Source: Burkholderiales bacterium (lineage in GTDB: Bacteria > Pseudomonadota > Gammaproteobacteria > Burkholderiales > Burkholderiaceae_C). Taken from it: 64,000 bases of DNA. The stretch lies in assembly GCA_016185015.1 (NCBI GenBank), contig JACPOI010000020.1:434001-498000 (forward strand), given 5' to 3'. The first letter of the stretch is position 1, and every line of letters begins with the position of its first letter. The notes beneath the pieces are model-generated. The model saw only the letters and a program-made list of their open reading frames with translations, was not told where the DNA came from and searched no databases. The translations under genes and the position numbers were made by a program. Positions 1-7,548 of this stretch are shown piece by piece.

Positions 1-193
1 CCGCGAGGGCGAGACCAGTCTGGTAGTGCCGCCACAGCAGGTTGGCGCGCTAGCCGACGCGCTGGATACGCTGGCACTGGACGCGGGGCTGCGGCGGCGC
101 ATGGGGCCGGCCGCCAGCGCTTGGGTCCGCAGCGAATTCAGTCTCGACGCCATGAAACAGGGCACACTCGCAGTGTACCGATCCCTGTTGTGA
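1..193 (+). CDS. Glycosyltransferase family 4, C-terminal fragment
   Basis: Only the last 63 codons lie in the window; the frame runs from base 2 to the TGA at 191-193. The visible peptide begins REGETSLVVPP, matching the glycine/glutamate and LVxP elements of the nucleotide-sugar-binding C-terminal lobe of GT-B enzymes. It continues as amphipathic helix and ends with EFSLDAM and YRSLL, the usual closing helix of family 4 transferases. The next gene is a polyprenyl-phosphate sugar transferase, so a role in surface polysaccharide assembly at the inner membrane is inferred. The donor and acceptor sugars cannot be told from this fragment. Confidence 0.7.
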   Translation, partial: REGETSLVVPPQQVGALADALDTLALDAGLRRRMGPAASAWVRSEFSLDAMKQGTLAVYRSLL

Positions 194-220
194 TCGGCCT
201 CGGGATGGAAGGGGACAAGC

Positions 221-1351
221 ATGAATAGCATCATCATCGCGGCGCTGGTGTCCTGGCTGGTGACCCTGCTCATCATCCGGTCCAATCACTTGCATGCCGG
301 GCTATCGGCCGACAGCGACACCGGGGGTGTGCAGAAATTCCACGACCAGCCGGTGCCGCGTATCGGGGGTCTAGCGCTGCTGCTGGGGTTGCTGGCGGTG
401 GGCCTGTGGCTGCGCTTCGTCAACCCGGTGGTGGGCGTGCCCATGCTGTGGCTGCTACTGGCCGCCGCCCCGGCCTTTCTGGGCGGGCTGGCGGAAGACC
501 TGAGCAAGCGGGTGTCGGTGCTGACGCGCCTGCTGCTGACCATGGTCTCGGCCTTGCTGGGCTACTGGCTGCTGGAGGCGGGGCTGATCCGCCTGGACAT
601 TCCCTTGCTGGACACGGCCTTGCACTGGTGGCCGGTGTCGCTGCTGCTGACGGTGGTGGCGATTGCCGGGGTGGCCAACGCCGTCAACATCATTGACGGT
701 TTCAACGGTCTGGCCGGCATGGTCTGCGTGATGATCTTCGCCGCGCTGGGCTACGTGGCCTACTGGGTGGGCGACGTGCTGCTCTGGAGCGCCTGTGCTG
801 CCATGATCGGCGGCATCCTGGGTTTCCTGGTCTGGAACTATCCGCGCGGCCTGATATTCCTGGGCGACGGTGGCGCCTATTTTCTGGGTTTCATGATCGG
901 GGAAATATCGGTATTGCTGGTGGCGCGCAATCCGGAGGTCTCGCCCTGGTTTCCCATGCTGCTGGTGGTCTATCCGGTGTTCGAGACACTGTTTTCGATC
1001 TACCGCAAAAAGATATTGCGTGGGATGTCGCCTGGCTTGCCCGATGGCGTGCATCTGCATATGCTGATTTATCGGCGTTTGGTGCGATGGGCTGTTGGCA
1101 GTCGTGAAGCCGGTGACCAGACCAGCCGCAATGCATTGACATCGCCGTATCTATGGCTGCTGTCTTCGCTTGCGATATTTCCTGCCGTATTGTTTTGGCG
1201 GTCTACTTCGATTTTGATGGTGTTGGTTTTTGCATTTGCTTTGGTGTATCTGTGGTTGTACCGAAGCATCGTGTTGTTTCATGTTCCCCCCGGGTTGGTC
1301 TTGCGCAAGCAAAAAGACAAGGTGACGGAAGAAGGCGATGGCGGTCGTTGA
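221..1351 (+). CDS. WecA/MraY-family undecaprenyl-phosphate glycosyl-1-phosphate transferase
   Basis: A polytopic membrane protein of 376 residues with about ten hydrophobic segments. Family motifs are visible: HDQPVPRIGG (about 41-50), an acidic pair in GLAEDLSKR near 90, NIIDGFNGLAG (156-166), FLGDGGAYFLGF (about 213) and a His-containing cytoplasmic loop HLHMLIYRR (about 278). These belong to enzymes that move a HexNAc-1-phosphate from UDP-sugar to undecaprenyl phosphate, the first step of O-antigen, capsule or exopolysaccharide synthesis. It is not the peptidoglycan MraY, which is present separately at 58.4 kb. The ATG follows a purine-rich GGAAGGGGA. It starts 27 bp after a family 4 glycosyltransferase, consistent with one polysaccharide operon. 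The sugar specificity is unknown. Confidence 0.82.
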   Translation: MNSIIIAALVSWLVTLLIIRSNHLHAGLSADSDTGGVQKFHDQPVPRIGGLALLLGLLAVGLWLRFVNPVVGVPMLWLLLAAAPAFLGGLAEDLSKRVSVLTRLLLTMVSALLGYWLLEAGLIRLDIPLLDTALHWWPVSLLLTVVAIAGVANAVNIIDGFNGLAGMVCVMIFAALGYVAYWVGDVLLWSACAAMIGGILGFLVWNYPRGLIFLGDGGAYFLGFMIGEISVLLVARNPEVSPWFPMLLVVYPVFETLFSIYRKKILRGMSPGLPDGVHLHMLIYRRLVRWAVGSREAGDQTSRNALTSPYLWLLSSLAIFPAVLFWRSTSILMVLVFAFALVYLWLYRSIVLFHVPPGLVLRKQKDKVTEEGDGGR

Positions 1352-1401
1352 CGTCGTTTGGGAAATGGCCGAGTTAAATACTTAATTCGAGGTGGATACA
1401 A

Positions 1402-1770
1402 ATGGGTAATTTGATTGATATTCAGTTGCAAATTGAGAAGCTGCAGAAGCAGGCAGCCGATATACGAACCCGGGAGTTCGATAAAACGATCAAGAACATC
1501 CTGACTCAAATGCAAGCTTTTGGTATCACGCTGAATGATTTGCAGCAAGCCTTGGGTGGCGCCCGTAGCCAACGCGGGAAGGGCGCCGCCAAAAGCGTTG
1601 GTAAAAAGACAACGGCTAAAAAGCGCAGCGGCCCTAGCAAGAAGACTGTCGCCGCGAAATACCGAGGCCCGAAAGGCGAAACCTGGAGTGGGCGTGGTTC
1701 GATGCCGCGCTGGATGGCGGCCTTGATAGCCAAGGGGCGCAAGAGAGAAGAGTTCGCCATCAAGGCGTAA
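1402..1770 (+). CDS. H-NS family nucleoid-associated protein
   Basis: A basic protein of 122 residues. Residues 1-50 form the coiled-coil oligomerisation region typical of H-NS, a lysine-rich linker (about 58-82) follows, and the C-terminal DNA-binding domain carries YRGPKGETWSGRG with the conserved aromatic, Gly and Arg positions, then PRWMAALIAKGRKREEF. The RBS GAGGTGG lies eight bases before the ATG. Codon use and the flanks are more AT-rich than the genes on either side, as is the last quarter of the preceding transferase gene. H-NS relatives are often encoded beside horizontally acquired polysaccharide loci and silence AT-rich DNA there; that local role is inference. Confidence 0.88.
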   Translation: MGNLIDIQLQIEKLQKQAADIRTREFDKTIKNILTQMQAFGITLNDLQQALGGARSQRGKGAAKSVGKKTTAKKRSGPSKKTVAAKYRGPKGETWSGRGSMPRWMAALIAKGRKREEFAIKA

Positions 1771-1834
1771 AGGGCATGTTTCTCGCGTGATGCACGGGAG
1801 CCTGGGGGGCGCTGTTGCGGCACAATTGGTCTAA

Positions 1835-2746
<912 letters not shown>

Positions 2747-2840
2747 GCGCGGCGCACAGCCCAAGGAGAGTGGGCGACCACTGAGGTAAAACCCCTAACC
2801 GGGCCTGTGCGAGAATGAAGAAAAGGGATTTCCGAACACC

Positions 2841-3491
2841 ATGTCTGACGCCGAAAACACCACCCCCGCAGCCGTCGCCGATACACCGGTCCGCAAGCGT
2901 CCCAAGCCGGGCGAGCGCCGGGTCCAGATCCTGCAGGCCCTGGCCAGCATGCTGGAGCAGCCGGGCGCCGAGCGCATCACCACCGCCGCCCTGGCCGCCA
3001 AGCTGGAGGTGAGTGAAGCGGCCCTGTACCGCCATTTCGCCAGCAAGGCCCAGATGTTCGAAGGGCTGATCGAGTTCATCGAACAGGCTGTTTTTACCCT
3101 GGTCGGCCAGATCGCCGAGCGCGAGGCCGCCGCTACCGACCCCGCCGCGGGTTCCCGCCACGCCGGCAAGGTGGTCACCATGCTGCTGCAGTTCGCCGAG
3201 AAGAACCCCGGCATGGTGCGTGTCATGGTGGGCGACGCCTTGGTGTTTGAGAACGAGCGCCTGCAGCAGCGCATGAACCAGTTTTTCGACAAGATCGAGT
3301 CCACCCTCAAGCAGTGCCTGCGCGACGGCGCGCAGTCGGGCGGTTCGATGACGCCCACGGCCGACGCCCAGGTGCAGTCCTCGGTGCTCACGGCTTTTGT
3401 GGTCGGGCGCCTGCAGCGCTTCGCGCGTTCCGGTTTCCGGCGCATGCCCACCGAGCACCTGGATGCCAGTCTGGGCCAGATGCTGCGCTGA
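2841..3491 (+). CDS. slmA: SlmA-type nucleoid occlusion factor, TetR fold
   Basis: A TetR-type helix-turn-helix lies at about residues 47-67, with the ALYRHFASKAQMFEGLIEF signature seen in SlmA. It is followed by an all-helical dimerisation domain; total length is 216 residues against about 198 in E. coli, the excess being an N-terminal tail rich in Ala, Thr and Pro. SlmA binds specific chromosomal sites and stops FtsZ rings forming over the nucleoid. It lies directly after argB, and no metabolic operon is attached, which argues against an ordinary ligand-responsive repressor. A general TetR regulator is the alternative, but similarity in and just after the HTH favours SlmA. Confidence 0.82.
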   Translation: MSDAENTTPAAVADTPVRKRPKPGERRVQILQALASMLEQPGAERITTAALAAKLEVSEAALYRHFASKAQMFEGLIEFIEQAVFTLVGQIAEREAAATDPAAGSRHAGKVVTMLLQFAEKNPGMVRVMVGDALVFENERLQQRMNQFFDKIESTLKQCLRDGAQSGGSMTPTADAQVQSSVLTAFVVGRLQRFARSGFRRMPTEHLDASLGQMLR

Positions 3492-3557
3492 GAGGCCGTT
3501 TCGGGGCGGGGGCTGCCCTGCCGCCCCGCGCTCTATAAAGAACAAACAGGAGACTTC

Positions 3558-4406
3558 ATGAAACTCGTGCGTTACGGCAATCCGGGCAAGGAAAAGCCAG
3601 GCCTCATCGATACCGCTGGCAAGCTGCGTGACCTCAGCGCCGTGGTGCCGGACATCGGCCCGGCCCAGCTGACGGATGCCGTGCTGGCCAAGTTGCTCAA
3701 GCTCAAGACCGACAAGCTCCCCCTGGTGCGCGGCAAGCCGCGCATGGGTTGCCCGGTGAACGGCATCGGCAAGTTCATCGCCATCGGCCTGAACTACAGC
3801 GACCATGCCAAGGAAGCCGGCATGGCCATCCCCAAGGAGCCCATCGTCTTCACCAAGGCCATCAGCTGCATCCAGGGGCCGGACGACGACGTCATGCTGC
3901 CCAAGGGATCGGTCAAGGGTGATTGGGAGATCGAGCTGGGCGTGGTGATCGGCAAACAGGCCCGTCATGTCACGCAAAAGGCGGCGCTGGATTATGTTGC
4001 CGGCTATTGCCTGTCTAACGACGTCAGCGAGCGCGAGTTCCAGCTCGAGCGCGGCGGCCAATGGGACAAGGGTAAGGGCTGCGACACCTTCGGCCCGCTG
4101 GGCCCCTGGCTGGTCACCAAGGACGAGATCGAGAATCCCCAGCGCCTGGCCATGTGGCTGGACGTCAACGGCCAGCGCATGCAGACCGGCAATACCCGAA
4201 CCATGATCTTCAGCGTGGCCAAGATCGTCAGCCACCTGAGCGAGTACATGACCCTGATGCCGGGCGATGTCATCATCACCGGCACCCCACCGGGTGTGGG
4301 GCTGGGCATGAAACCCCAGCGTTTCCTGAAGGCGGGCGACGTCATGACCCTGGGGATCGAAGGCTTGGGGACACAGACCCAGCGCGTCGTGCCTTTCAAG
4401 CGCTGA
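3558..4406 (+). CDS. Fumarylacetoacetate hydrolase family protein
   Basis: Residues 70-282 make the FAH fold: GLNYSDHAKEAG near 78, metal ligands in WEIELGVV (Glu124, Glu126) and SNDVSERE (Asp155), and TGTPPGVGLG near the C-terminus. Members hydrolyse or isomerise beta-diketo or enol acids using a divalent metal: ureidoglycolate lyase, 2-hydroxyhepta-2,4-diene-1,7-dioate isomerase, acylpyruvate hydrolase and relatives. The substrate cannot be read from the sequence. The gene stands alone between slmA and a strong terminator, so there is no pathway context. An AGGAGA ribosome site lies just before the ATG. Confidence 0.85.
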   Translation: MKLVRYGNPGKEKPGLIDTAGKLRDLSAVVPDIGPAQLTDAVLAKLLKLKTDKLPLVRGKPRMGCPVNGIGKFIAIGLNYSDHAKEAGMAIPKEPIVFTKAISCIQGPDDDVMLPKGSVKGDWEIELGVVIGKQARHVTQKAALDYVAGYCLSNDVSEREFQLERGGQWDKGKGCDTFGPLGPWLVTKDEIENPQRLAMWLDVNGQRMQTGNTRTMIFSVAKIVSHLSEYMTLMPGDVIITGTPPGVGLGMKPQRFLKAGDVMTLGIEGLGTQTQRVVPFKR

Positions 4407-4412
4407 TCCCCC

Positions 4413-4438
4413 AAAAGCCGGCTGAAGCCGGCTTTTTT
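4413..4438 (+). terminator. Rho-independent terminator after the FAH-family gene
   Basis: A perfect GC-rich hairpin, arms AGCCGGCT and AGCCGGCT read as an inverted pair around GA, is followed by six T residues. It begins six bases after the upstream stop codon and isolates the beta-oxidation operon from read-through. Confidence 0.85.
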
Positions 4439-4464
4439 ATTTCCCGGCACGGTACTGGGGTGGA

Positions 4465-4511
4465 TTGACGGACGGGGTTTTTCGTGCAAAATAGCACGAC
4501 CGTTCGTTTTT
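4465..4511 (+). promoter_or_regulatory. Promoter and palindromic operator of the TetR-headed beta-oxidation operon
   Basis: A -35 element TTGACG (4465-4470), a 17-bp spacer and a -10-like AAAATA (4488-4493) are overlapped by the perfect inverted repeat TCGTGCAAAATAGCACGA (4482-4499). A second, weaker dyad, ACGACCGTTCGT, overlaps its right end (4497-4508). The placement over the -10 element, 12-40 bp before the TetR start codon, is what autorepression would need. Fatty-acid regulators of the TetR family in betaproteobacteria (FadP type) have AT-flanked palindromes of this general kind, but I cannot confirm the consensus from memory. Confidence 0.6.
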
Positions 4512-4522
4512 AAGCCAACACC

Positions 4523-5278
4523 ATGTCCTCTGCCACCCCGGCCAGCAAAACTGCGCGCAGCGTCTCCCCCGAGAAGCCGCGTGATGGCCGTGCCTTGCAC
4601 AAGGGCCAGCAGACCAAGCTGGCCATCGTCGATGCCGCCCTCGGCCTGGCCACCCAGATCGGCCTGGAGGGCCTGAGCATCGGCGTGCTGGCCGAGGTGA
4701 CCGGCATGAGCAAGTCGGGCGTCTTCGCCCATTTCGGCTCGCGTGAGGAGCTGCAGATCTCGGTCATCCGTGAGTATTTCGGCCGCTTCGAGCAGGAAAT
4801 CTTCTACCCCGCGCTGCACGAGCCGCGCGGCCTGCCGCGCCTACAGGCCCTGTTTTCGAACTGGATGAAACGCGTCACGGTGGAAATCCAGTCCGGCTGC
4901 ATCTTCATCAGTGGCGCCGTCGACTTCGACGACCGGCCCGGTCCGGTGCGTGACGCCCTGGCCAGCTCGGTCAAGACCTGGCTGGCCGCCGTGCACCGCG
5001 CCGTGATTCAGGCCAAGGAAGAAGGGCATCTTGCGCCCGATGCCGATGCCAGCCAGATCGGCTTCGAAATCCACGGCCTGATCCTGGCCGTGCATTACGA
5101 GGCCCGTTTTCTCAAGACCCCCGGATCGATAGCGCGCGCCAACAAGGCGTTCGAGCAGATCCTGGCCCGTTACGGCGCCGATGGCAAGACCGTCAAGACC
5201 GTGACACCCAAGGCTGCCATCGTCAAGCCGATGCGCAAGTCCGCCACCAAATCCATCACCCTATCCAAACAGGAGTAA
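4523..5278 (+). CDS. TetR family regulator of the adjacent beta-oxidation genes (FadP-like)
   Basis: A TetR-type HTH at about residues 50-72 (GLSIGVLAEVTGMSKSGVFAHF) is followed by a helical ligand-binding domain of the TetR_C_33 style; 251 residues in all, with a basic C-terminal tail. It is the first gene of a run of acyl-CoA degradation genes, ending only 4 bp before the acyl-CoA dehydrogenase start. Known TetR regulators in this position sense long-chain acyl-CoA and release DNA to derepress beta-oxidation. That role, and autoregulation through the palindrome just upstream, is inferred from context. The basic tail after residue 210 (several Lys/Thr-Val repeats) may be species-specific. 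Confidence 0.82.
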   Translation: MSSATPASKTARSVSPEKPRDGRALHKGQQTKLAIVDAALGLATQIGLEGLSIGVLAEVTGMSKSGVFAHFGSREELQISVIREYFGRFEQEIFYPALHEPRGLPRLQALFSNWMKRVTVEIQSGCIFISGAVDFDDRPGPVRDALASSVKTWLAAVHRAVIQAKEEGHLAPDADASQIGFEIHGLILAVHYEARFLKTPGSIARANKAFEQILARYGADGKTVKTVTPKAAIVKPMRKSATKSITLSKQE

Positions 5279-5282
5279 CGCC

Positions 5283-7079
5283 ATGCCCAGCTACAACCCG
5301 CCCCTGCGCGACATGCAGTTCGTGATGCACGAAGTGCTCAACGTCACCGAACAACTCAAGCAGATCCCGCGCCACGCCGACACCGATGCCGACACCATCA
5401 ACGCGGTGCTCGAAGAAGGTGGCAAGTTCGCCGCCAATGTGATCTTCCCGCTCAATATCAGCGGCGACACCGAAGGCTGCAAGCTCGATAAGACCACGCA
5501 CGAGGTCACCGCGCCCAAGGGCTTCAAGGAAGCCTACGCGCAGTACGTCGAAGGCGGCTGGGCCGCGCTGAGCTGCGACCCGGACTACGGCGGCCAGGGC
5601 CTGCCCTTTGTGCTGAACCAGTGCATCTACGAGATGATGAACTCGGCCAACCAGGCCTGGACCATGTACCCCGGCCTCTCGCACGGCGCTTACGAGGCCC
5701 TGCACGCTCACGGCACTGACGAGCAGAAGAAGCTCTACCTGCCCAAGCTGGTGAGCGGCGAGTGGACTGGCACCATGTGTCTGACCGAACCCCATTGCGG
5801 CACCGACCTGGGCATGCTGCGCAGCAAGGCCGAACCGCAGCCTGACGGCACCTACAAGCTCAACGGCGCCAAGATCTTCATCAGCGCCGGTGAACACGAC
5901 CTGGCCGAGAACATCGTGCACCTGGTGCTGGCCCGCCTGCCCGACGCGCCCAAGGGCAGCAAGGGCATCAGCCTGTTTGCCGTGCCCAAGTACAACGTGA
6001 AGGCCGATGGCTCCCTGGGCACGCGCAATGGCATCTATTGCGGCGGCCTGGAGCACAAGATGGGCATCCACGCCAACTCCACCTGCCAGATGATCCTGGA
6101 GAACGCGGTTGGCACGATGGTCGGCCAGCCCAATAAGGGCCTGCAGGCCATGTTCGTCATGATGAACGCCGCCCGCCTGGGCGTGGGCAACCAGTCCCTG
6201 GGTCTGACCGAAGTGGCTTACCAGAACGCCCTGGCCTATGCCAAGGACCGCATCCAGATGCGCAGCCTGTCGGGCACCAAAGCCAAGGACAAGGACGCCG
6301 ATCCCATCATCGTGCACCCCGATGTGCGCAAGATGCTGCTCACCGCCAAGGCCTACGCCGAAGGCGGCCGTGCCCTGGCCTGCTACTGCGCCATGCTGCT
6401 GGACCAGCACCTCTACCACCCCGACGAGAAGGTGCGCAAGGAAAGCGACGAGATGCTCGCCCTGCTGACCCCCATCATCAAGGCCTTCCTGACCGACAAC
6501 GGTTTCGAAGCCACGGTGATGTGCCAGCAGGTCTTCGGTGGCCACGGCTACATCAAGGAATGGGGCATGGAGCAGTTCGTGCGTGATGCCCGCATCAACA
6601 TGATCTACGAAGGCACGAATACCGTGCAGTCGCTGGACCTGCTGGGCCGCAAGATCCTGGGCAACAACGGCGCCACGCTCAAGAAGTTCGGCAAGCTGGT
6701 CGGCCAGCTGGTCGAAGCCGAAGGCGTGAACGAGAAGATGGCCGAGTTCATCAACCCCCTGGCCTACCTGGGCGACCAGATGACCAAGTTCACCACCGAA
6801 GTCGGCTTCAAGGGTTTCCAGAACCCCGACGAAGTGGGCGCTGCCGCCGTGGACTACCTGCGCGTGGCCGGCCACCTGGTCTTCGGTTATTTCTTTGCCC
6901 GCATGGCCTCGGTCGCGCTGAAGGAAATCGCCGCCGGCAACGCCGACCCGTTCTACCAGGCCAAGCTGCAGACCGCACGCTTCTACTTCGCCAAGCTCTT
7001 CCCCGAGACCGCGTCGCTGATGCGCACCGCCCGCGCTGGTTCCAAGGTCCTGATGGACACCGACCTGGCCCTGGCCTGA
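5283..7079 (+). CDS. Acyl-CoA dehydrogenase, long form with C-terminal extension
   Basis: A 598-residue flavoprotein. It has the N-terminal helical domain (1-155), the FAD/substrate middle domain with CLTEPHCGTDLG (about 167-178), the C-terminal catalytic domain with MIYEGTNTVQSLDLLGRK (about 440-457, the YEGT glutamate being the expected base), and a final roughly 110-residue extension typical of the 600-residue class that also contains methylmercaptopropionyl-CoA dehydrogenase. It oxidises an acyl-CoA to the trans-2-enoyl-CoA, passing electrons to ETF. Genes for hydratase/dehydrogenase and thiolase follow, so a straight-chain fatty acyl-CoA substrate is the best inference. The start is fixed by the AACAGGAG site overlapping the TetR stop. 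Confidence 0.9.
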   Translation: MPSYNPPLRDMQFVMHEVLNVTEQLKQIPRHADTDADTINAVLEEGGKFAANVIFPLNISGDTEGCKLDKTTHEVTAPKGFKEAYAQYVEGGWAALSCDPDYGGQGLPFVLNQCIYEMMNSANQAWTMYPGLSHGAYEALHAHGTDEQKKLYLPKLVSGEWTGTMCLTEPHCGTDLGMLRSKAEPQPDGTYKLNGAKIFISAGEHDLAENIVHLVLARLPDAPKGSKGISLFAVPKYNVKADGSLGTRNGIYCGGLEHKMGIHANSTCQMILENAVGTMVGQPNKGLQAMFVMMNAARLGVGNQSLGLTEVAYQNALAYAKDRIQMRSLSGTKAKDKDADPIIVHPDVRKMLLTAKAYAEGGRALACYCAMLLDQHLYHPDEKVRKESDEMLALLTPIIKAFLTDNGFEATVMCQQVFGGHGYIKEWGMEQFVRDARINMIYEGTNTVQSLDLLGRKILGNNGATLKKFGKLVGQLVEAEGVNEKMAEFINPLAYLGDQMTKFTTEVGFKGFQNPDEVGAAAVDYLRVAGHLVFGYFFARMASVALKEIAAGNADPFYQAKLQTARFYFAKLFPETASLMRTARAGSKVLMDTDLALA

Positions 7080-7092
7080 AGTGGTGAAGCCG

Positions 7093-7527
7093 ATGATGCG
7101 CCAAGCCCTGTTGGTGTGCACTCTGGTCCTGGCGGCCTTGCCCGCCGTGGGCCAGTCCACGCCCGTGGGCCTGTGGCGCAGCATCGACGACAAGACCGGC
7201 ACGGCCAAGGCCGAGATCCGCATCCGTGCGGGTGCCGATGGGGTGCTAAGCGGTGTCGTCGAGCGCGCGCTCGTGACTTCGGATCAGCCCAACTGCGATC
7301 TCTGCGCCGATGACCGCAAGGGCAAACCCAAGGTCGGGCTGGAGATCATCCGCGGCGCGAAAAAGGCCGAGGACGCCGACGTGTGGGAGCAGGGCAAGAT
7401 TCTCGACCCCGAGAACGGCAAGAACTACACGCTGCGCATGACCCCGCTCGAAGGCGGCAGCAAATTGCAGATCCGGGGTTATGTCGGCCCCTTCTACCGG
7501 ACCCAGGTCTGGACCCGCGTCCAGTAA
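7093..7527 (+). CDS. DUF2147 family exported protein
   Basis: A protein of about 144 residues with a clear signal peptide (MMRQALLVCTLVLAALPAVG, then QS) and a beta-rich mature part of the DUF2147 type: VGLWRSIDD at its start, a two-cysteine segment CDLCADD near residue 74, and GYVGPFYRTQVWTR at the end. In-frame GTG codons at 7081 and 7084 would also work; the tandem ATG at 7093/7096 gives the cleaner signal peptide. The family has no established function and is periplasmic. It sits between two beta-oxidation enzymes with 13 and 21 bp gaps, so it is cotranscribed; a membrane-lipid or fatty-acid-linked role is only a guess. Confidence 0.8.
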   Translation: MMRQALLVCTLVLAALPAVGQSTPVGLWRSIDDKTGTAKAEIRIRAGADGVLSGVVERALVTSDQPNCDLCADDRKGKPKVGLEIIRGAKKAEDADVWEQGKILDPENGKNYTLRMTPLEGGSKLQIRGYVGPFYRTQVWTRVQ

Positions 7528-7548
7528 AAATCAACCAGGAAGACAACC

